Below, piece after piece: positions 59,430 to 64,000 of a DNA stretch of 64,000 nucleotides. Source of the DNA: a bacterium OM1 bin76 (lineage in GTDB: Bacteria > Actinomycetota > Acidimicrobiia > Spongiisociales > ZC4RG35); NCBI GenBank assembly GCA_002238785.1, contig MPNA01000002.1, positions 1 to 64,000 on the forward strand, read 5' to 3'. Both the position numbers and the translations under genes were made by a program. The stretch's first letter is position 1, and the number at the start of each line of letters is the position of its first letter. The notes beneath the pieces were generated by a model. That model saw only the letters and a program-made list of their open reading frames with translations, did not search any database and had not been told where the DNA came from.

Positions 59430-60697
59430 CGGCTGCCACTCGGTCGGTTCGGGCGGCTTTTTTGGCCGCCTACCAGGCGGCTCTCCGAGCGGTGGATCCC
59501 TACCTGGTCACGCGGGAGCGCCTGTCCGCAGCAGGTGATCGCCTGGAGGTGGGAGGAGAGCAGATCGATACCCGGGGAGGAGTGCGAGTGTTGGCGGTGG
59601 GGAAGGGCGCCCACGGGATGGCGGGCGCCGCTTCGGCGATTTGGGGCGACCGGGTGACGGCCGGCCTGGTGATCGCCGATCATCAACGGCCTTCTCCCCA
59701 TCCCCGGGTCACAGTGTTGGTCGGAGACCACCCCTATCCGGGCCAGGCAAGCCTTGCGGCTGGCCGGGCGGCCCTGCAGTTGGTCTCGGAGGGGCAACCT
59801 GGGGAACTGGTGCTGGTGCTGGTGTCGGGGGGTGGGTCGGCTCTGATGGAAGTGCCGGCCCTGGGGATCACTTTCGCGGATTTGCAGGACGTGGGCCGGG
59901 TGCTGGTCACCGGCGGGGTCCCCATAGCCGAGATGAATGTGGTGCGAAGGCATCTCTCGGCAGTGAAGAACGGGGGGATTGCCCGCAGTGCCGGAGGCCG
60001 TCGTGTGGCGTCACTGTTGATCTCCGACGTGGTGGATGGGCCTGCCCACGCCATCGCCTCCGGACCCACTCTGCCCGATGGGACTACCGCCGCCGATGCC
60101 CTGCAGGTGTTGGCCGACCACGGCCTCGAGCATCGGATCCCACCTGCGGTGAAGGAGTACCTTGATGGCAGGAGATCCTCTCCGGAGTCGGAGGGGCGCC
60201 CGTTCGAGATGATCGCCGACGGTTTGGGCGCCGCCGAGGCCGCACGACGGGATCTGGAGGGGCGGTCCTTCGAGACCCGTGTGATGGCCGCGCCGCTGGT
60301 TGGCGATGCGGAGGAGACGGCCCGGAGGGTGGTGGGGAGTTCGATCAGGGGTTTGACGGACGTCTATTGGGGTGAGACGACGGTGAGAATCGACACACCG
60401 TCTCCGGGGCGGGGCGGCCGGAACCAGCACGCCGCGCTGGTGGCCGCTGGATGGCTGGCAGGGCGGGGAAGGGGGGTCTTCGGGGGTTTCGCCACCGACG
60501 GGATTGATGGCGCCAGCAACGCGGCCGGAGGTCTGGTGGATGCCGGAACGACGGCACGGGGCCGTGCAGGTGGCCTCGATCGGATGGAACACCTGCGGGC
60601 CTTCGACTCGTCACCGTATCTGGAAGCCTGCGGGGACCTGATTGAAACGGGACCCACCGGCGCCAATGTGGGAGACCTGTGGCTGGTGACTGGTTAG
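59426..60697 (+). CDS. Glycerate 2-kinase (MOFRL family)
   Basis: A 423-aa kinase with an N-terminal DUF4147 domain (VLAVGKGAHGMAGAASAIWG, VLVLVSGGGSALMEVPA, MNVVRRHLSAVKNGGIARSA, SLLISDVVDGPAHAIASGPT) and a C-terminal MOFRL domain (SPGRGGRNQHAALVAAGWLA, GGFATDGIDGASNAAGGLVD). It phosphorylates D-glycerate to 2-phosphoglycerate. TTG 59426 overlaps the deacetylase stop (TTGA). Whether its product links to the nearby CofC, which can use phosphoglycerate or PEP, is speculation. Confidence 0.92.
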   Translation: MTAATRSVRAAFLAAYQAALRAVDPYLVTRERLSAAGDRLEVGGEQIDTRGGVRVLAVGKGAHGMAGAASAIWGDRVTAGLVIADHQRPSPHPRVTVLVGDHPYPGQASLAAGRAALQLVSEGQPGELVLVLVSGGGSALMEVPALGITFADLQDVGRVLVTGGVPIAEMNVVRRHLSAVKNGGIARSAGGRRVASLLISDVVDGPAHAIASGPTLPDGTTAADALQVLADHGLEHRIPPAVKEYLDGRRSSPESEGRPFEMIADGLGAAEAARRDLEGRSFETRVMAAPLVGDAEETARRVVGSSIRGLTDVYWGETTVRIDTPSPGRGGRNQHAALVAAGWLAGRGRGVFGGFATDGIDGASNAAGGLVDAGTTARGRAGGLDRMEHLRAFDSSPYLEACGDLIETGPTGANVGDLWLVTG

Positions 60698-60725
60698 CCA
60701 CCGACGGCCCTGCGGCCGACAGTCG

Positions 60726-60731
60726 TAAGAT
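60726..60731 (+). promoter_or_regulatory. Putative -10 box of a leaderless promoter
   Basis: TAAGAT lies 9 nt before ATG 60741; the intervening TGGGCGGCG has no good ribosome binding site at proper spacing. This fits a transcript starting at or near the ATG. Confidence 0.4.
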
Positions 60732-60740
60732 TGGGCGGCG

Positions 60741-62036
60741 ATGAAGCACCACAGATCTGCGGAGTACTACCACCGGGCGAGGGAGGCGTTGGCGGGGGGA
60801 GTGTCCAGCCAGTTTCGCTCGTTTGAGTATCCCCATCCGCTGTTCTATGAATCGGGTCGCGGTAGCCGGATCACTGACGTGGATGGCAACACCTACCTGG
60901 ACTTCACCCTCAGCCAAGGGCCTCTGATTCTGGGGCATTCCCATCCGGAGGTGGGGGACGCCGTGGCCCAAGCGACCTCTTCCGGTCAGATCTTTGCAGG
61001 CCAGCACCTCGCTGAACTCGAGTTGGCCGAGACCATCGGGCGACTGGTTCCCTGCGCCGATCTGGTCCGGTTCAGCCTCAGTGGGTCAGAAGCCGTCCAC
61101 GCCGCCCTGCGTGCTGCGCGGGTGCACACCGGCAGGACCCGGTTCCTGAAGTTCGAGGGTCACTATCACGGCTGGTTCGACAATGTGGCGGTGAGTGTCT
61201 CGGCCCCCTCCGCCGACGCCTTGGGATCACGGGTTCAGCCTCGACCGCTTCCCTGGACCGCAGGCCGACCCTCATCATCCGACGCCGAAGTCGTGACCGC
61301 CTGCTGGAACGACCTGGAGGGGGTCGAACGGGCATTGGCCTCCGACCCCGACGGCATAGCGGCGGTGATCACCGAGCCGGTGATGTGCAACAGCGGGTGC
61401 ATCATGCCCTCGGACGGATTCTTGGAGGGACTCCGGTCGCTATGCGACTTTTATGGCGCGGTGCTGATCTTTGACGAGGTGATAACCGGGTTCCGGTTGG
61501 GCATGTCCGGCGCCCAGGGATTCTTCGGGGTGGTGCCCGATCTGGCCACTTTCGGAAAGGCGATGGCCAACGGGTTCCCGATAAGCGCCCTGGCCGGGAA
61601 GGCGGAGTTGATGAATCATATCGCCCGGGGGACCGCCCTGCATGCCGGGACCATGAACGCGGGGAATCCCACTGTGGCTGCGGCAGTGGCCACTTTGAAG
61701 ATCCTGGAGAGGGACAGGGTTCACGAACGCCTCTTCAGGTTGGGGTCTGAGCTTGCCGAGGGTCTGCGCCGGGTGTCGGCGGAGGCGGGACATCCCTTAC
61801 GGGTGGAAGGCCCCGGTCCTATGATCCACACCGGTTTCACCGACGTCGAGCAGATCAAGGACTATCGCGACGCTCTGTCCTATGACGGCGCCAAGTTCGC
61901 ACGTTTTGTGGCGGGGATGCACCGCCGAGGGATCAGGCTGATCGGAAGGGGCTTGTGGTACCTGTCGGCGGTACACACCGAGGCTGACATTGAGGAGGCG
62001 GTGACTGCAGCCGCCAAGGTCCTGGCTGCCATCTGA
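60741..62036 (+). CDS. Glutamate-1-semialdehyde aminomutase-like aminotransferase
   Basis: A 431-aa class III PLP enzyme: VSSQFRSFEYPHPLFYESGR, DFTLSQGPLILGHSHPEV, SGSEAVHAALRAARVHTGR, FEGHYHGWFDNV, LIFDEVITGFRLG and ATFGKAMANGFPI with PLP-Lys273. The HYHGW and GSEA motifs place it near HemL, but it lacks the tight HemL context, and many such paralogues are transaminases or aminomutases of other substrates. It stands alone under a leaderless-type promoter. HemL function is possible but not favoured. Confidence 0.85.
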   Translation: MKHHRSAEYYHRAREALAGGVSSQFRSFEYPHPLFYESGRGSRITDVDGNTYLDFTLSQGPLILGHSHPEVGDAVAQATSSGQIFAGQHLAELELAETIGRLVPCADLVRFSLSGSEAVHAALRAARVHTGRTRFLKFEGHYHGWFDNVAVSVSAPSADALGSRVQPRPLPWTAGRPSSSDAEVVTACWNDLEGVERALASDPDGIAAVITEPVMCNSGCIMPSDGFLEGLRSLCDFYGAVLIFDEVITGFRLGMSGAQGFFGVVPDLATFGKAMANGFPISALAGKAELMNHIARGTALHAGTMNAGNPTVAAAVATLKILERDRVHERLFRLGSELAEGLRRVSAEAGHPLRVEGPGPMIHTGFTDVEQIKDYRDALSYDGAKFARFVAGMHRRGIRLIGRGLWYLSAVHTEADIEEAVTAAAKVLAAI

Positions 62037-62066
62037 GCCAGGTGAACCAGAAAGGAATTGGCCGTT

Positions 62067-62804
62067 ATGGACACCGAAGATCACCAAGAGTCGGCGGGCA
62101 AGCCTGGCCACCATTCCCCCGACGGGCACTCCGACGGGCACGGAGAGCACGGGCATGGGCACGGTCATGAAGGTTGGTTCCACCAACTCAGATACCTGAA
62201 GCACGCCCCCCGGTTGTGGACGGCCCCCATCAACGAAGCGCTGGTGAAACTGATCGCACCAGGCCCCGGAGAGCGGGTTCTTGATGTGGGAGCAGGCATG
62301 GGGCCGGCGGTGCTGGCTGCTTCCGCACTGGTTGGCGACGGACGGGTCTTCGCCGTTGACCCTTCTCCGCTGATGAGAGGCATCATGAGATTCCGGCGGA
62401 CCTCCCGCCGCCTTGGGGACCGGGTGGTCGTCTTCAAAGGAAAGGCCGAGGATCTGCCACTGGAAAGCGCATCCGTCGACGCGGCGTGGTCCATCAACTG
62501 CGTCCATCACTGGGGCGACGATGAAAAGGCCTGCCGGGAACTTGGCCGGGTGGTCCGCCCGGGTGGTCGTCTGGTGCTGCTGGACGAGCAGTTCAGTGAT
62601 CCGACTCACCCTCGGCATGACTCTTACGACAGCAGTCGGCGCGGCCAGCCTGGTTTCTTTCATGAGATAGACACCGATCGGCTGGCTCGACTGCTGGAGG
62701 AAGCGGGCTTCGGCATCGACCGCTGCGGAGATGAACGGGTGGGTGGGGCGCCGGTGAAGCTGGTTTGGGCTGTTCGGCGATCGGATGCAACCGACTCGCA
62801 GTGA
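62067..62804 (+). CDS. SAM-dependent methyltransferase with His-rich N-terminus
   Basis: A 245-aa class I methyltransferase: GERVLDVGAGMGPAVLAASA is motif I, RVFAVDPSPLMRGIM motif II, DLPLESASVDAAWSINCVHH motif IV region, and VVRPGGRLVLLDE motif post-I. The first 32 residues contain repeated Gly/Asp/His (GHHSPDGHSDGHGEHGHGHG), nine or more His, which looks like a metal-binding tail rather than part of the fold. AAAGGAA precedes ATG 62067. The acceptor is unknown. Confidence 0.85.
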   Translation: MDTEDHQESAGKPGHHSPDGHSDGHGEHGHGHGHEGWFHQLRYLKHAPRLWTAPINEALVKLIAPGPGERVLDVGAGMGPAVLAASALVGDGRVFAVDPSPLMRGIMRFRRTSRRLGDRVVVFKGKAEDLPLESASVDAAWSINCVHHWGDDEKACRELGRVVRPGGRLVLLDEQFSDPTHPRHDSYDSSRRGQPGFFHEIDTDRLARLLEEAGFGIDRCGDERVGGAPVKLVWAVRRSDATDSQ

Positions 62805-62853
62805 GAAGTGGCATCGCGATGCTGAAAACACGACTCGGCGGGGAGGGCCACAG

Positions 62854-64000
62854 GTGTATCTGAGCGGGCGACGGATGTTGACTCCGCATGACGGAATGAC
62901 CTACCAGTCACTCCGGGACCGATTCCAATGGCAGGTTCCCGATCGGTTCAACCTGGGTGTGACATGTGCGGACCAGCAGGACCCGGCTACCACCGCCTTG
63001 GTGGTCTCCCATCAATCAGGCACTGCTTCCCGGTACACCTTCGGAGAGTTGGCCGACCGCTCCTCGCGCCTGGCAGGTGGCTTGGCTCGGATGGGGATCC
63101 GGCCCGGTGACCGGGTGGCCATCATCGCTCCTCAGTCGCTGGAGGTCGGACTGGCCCATCTGGCGCTTTGGAAACTGGGCGCCTTGTCGTTGCCCCTTGC
63201 CACCCTGTTCGGCCCTGACGCCATCTCCTTTCGGGTCTCCGACTCCGGCGCCAAGGTCGCCATTGTGCACCCCGACAGCAGAGACAAGCTTGAGGAGGCC
63301 GCGCCTCACCTGCCTGTGATCGAGACCGGTCCCCAGTTCGAGGCGCTGTGCTCCGGCCCGGGCCTGGAACGACCCCACGACACCCGCGGCGAGGACCCTG
63401 CTTACCTGATCTACACCTCGGGTACCACCGGTCCCCCCAAGGGGGCCCTTCATGCGCACCGGTCCATCTTCGGGCATCTCACCGGTTTCGAGTGCTACTA
63501 CGAGTTCCCGCCGCAATCCGACGACGTTATGTGGACTCCCGCCGATTGGGCCTGGCTGGGCGGCCTGATGGATGCTTTGATACCCGCCTGGTATTACGGG
63601 ATACCGGTGCTGACTTCCGACGAAGAGAGGTTCGATCCCGCAGTTGCCTTTGACCTGATGGCCGAGCATCGGGTGACTCTGGCATTCCTACCACCCACCG
63701 CTTTGAAGATGATGCGAGCCTCCGGCGTCAGCCGTCCCGATCTGTCGCTGCGGGCAATTTTCACCGGTGGCGAGCCCTTGGGAGCGGAGATGTTGGAGTG
63801 GTCGGAGAACACGTTGGGGTGTCACATCAACGAGGGTTACGGGCAGACCGAAGCCAACCTGGTGATCGGCAACTGCGCCTCCGTTTGGCCGGTCAGACCC
63901 GGATCGATGGGGCGCGCCCTCCCCGGACACGAGGTGCAGGTCCAGGATGAAGAAGGCAACCGCCTGATCAACCGGGAGGGAGAGATCTGCGTTCGCTCTC
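62854..64000 (+). CDS. AMP-forming acyl-CoA synthetase (5' part, runs off window)
   Basis: The frame is open from GTG 62854 to the window end (382 codons, no stop). Translated motifs include RYTFGELADRSSRLAGGLAR, the ATP-binding P-loop AYLIYTSGTTGPPKGALHAH, FTPADWAW-like WTPADWAWLGGL, FTGGEPLG and the adenylate motif NEGYGQTEANLVIG. This fits the acetyl/medium-chain acyl-CoA ligase (Acs/ACSM) branch. It activates a carboxylic acid to acyl-AMP and then acyl-CoA. GTG 62854 has GGGAGGG 7 nt before it; ATG 62875 is a possible internal start. The C-terminal catalytic-Lys domain lies outside the window. Confidence 0.9.
   Translation, partial: MYLSGRRMLTPHDGMTYQSLRDRFQWQVPDRFNLGVTCADQQDPATTALVVSHQSGTASRYTFGELADRSSRLAGGLARMGIRPGDRVAIIAPQSLEVGLAHLALWKLGALSLPLATLFGPDAISFRVSDSGAKVAIVHPDSRDKLEEAAPHLPVIETGPQFEALCSGPGLERPHDTRGEDPAYLIYTSGTTGPPKGALHAHRSIFGHLTGFECYYEFPPQSDDVMWTPADWAWLGGLMDALIPAWYYGIPVLTSDEERFDPAVAFDLMAEHRVTLAFLPPTALKMMRASGVSRPDLSLRAIFTGGEPLGAEMLEWSENTLGCHINEGYGQTEANLVIGNCASVWPVRPGSMGRALPGHEVQVQDEEGNRLINREGEICVRS

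Noticed and set aside
60741-62036. Calling the class III aminotransferase hemL
   Set aside because: The core motifs fit the family, but there is no haem-gene context and paralogues with other substrates are common.
1-64000. CRISPR array, tRNA or rRNA genes, intact insertion sequence
   Set aside because: No regularly spaced repeats, no tRNA-like cloverleaf, no conserved rRNA sequence and no transposase motif were found on either strand.

Overview
The window looks like chromosomal DNA from a high-GC actinobacterium, most likely an Acidimicrobiia-type lineage. This is an inference from gene content: a CofC/FbiD-type F420 enzyme beside an F420-type luciferase-like oxidoreductase, MmpL-type transporters, an MshB-like PIG-L deacetylase, paired LytR-CpsA-Psr proteins, Thr/Ala-rich lipoprotein linkers, and several genes with a TANNNT box only 6-9 nt before the ATG (leaderless promoter pattern). 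No rRNA, tRNA, CRISPR array or intact mobile element was seen.

Layout. 0.2-0.9 kb: toxin-antitoxin pair behind a perfect palindrome. 1-11 kb: two MMPL/RND exporters flanking a Rieske oxygenase, a GNAT, an acetoacetate decarboxylase-like protein, a P450 and a cytosolic-looking periplasmic-binding-fold protein. 11.3-12.5 kb: MpaB-type oxygenase. 12.9-17.6 kb: branched-chain amino-acid-type ABC transporter whose binding lipoprotein and LivH permease are one polypeptide. 18-27.2 kb: acyl-CoA carboxyltransferase, dienoyl-CoA-isomerase-like crotonase, 5'-3' exonuclease, rhodanese, membrane-anchored molybdopterin oxidoreductase, Tag glycosylase, EamA permease and ornithine-cyclodeaminase family protein. 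27.4-29.8 kb: two tandem YbdK-type carboxylate-amine ligases, the second frameshifted. 29.8-30.6 kb: LLM oxidoreductase, then a strong terminator.

30.7-38.2 kb (minus) is the most coherent candidate system: a RibD-C-type reductase, two different amidohydrolases (one TRZ/ATZ-like, one cytosine-deaminase-like), ABC ATPase, permease, and a binding lipoprotein made of two about 95% identical ThiY/NMT1-type domains. The gene set suggests uptake and deamination or hydrolysis of a pyrimidine-like heterocycle; the substrate is unknown. An atypical M24/creatinase-fold protein is divergent to it.

39.4-41.65 kb is a decayed patch: a PD-(D/E)XK nuclease-like gene, an AAA ATPase lacking its P-loop half, a portal-protein-like fragment and nested AT-rich inverted repeats. 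42.3-51.2 kb holds a divergent catabolic-looking cluster: minus-strand reductase fusion, DpaA-like dehydrogenase and dihydropyrimidinase-type hydrolase; plus-strand tautomerase, isochorismatase-VOC fusion, enolase-superfamily enzyme, opine-dehydrogenase-like protein and HpcH/HpaI aldolase. The two arms share a 44-bp intergenic region with a 10-bp palindrome.

51.2-64 kb is more housekeeping-like: purL, a class I glutamine amidotransferase, a hotdog thioesterase, two LCP ligases, a VOC protein, CofC, a PIG-L deacetylase, glycerate 2-kinase, a GSA-aminomutase-like transaminase, a His-rich methyltransferase and an acyl-CoA synthetase running off the window end.

All family calls come from reading motifs and translated sequence by eye; no database search was possible.
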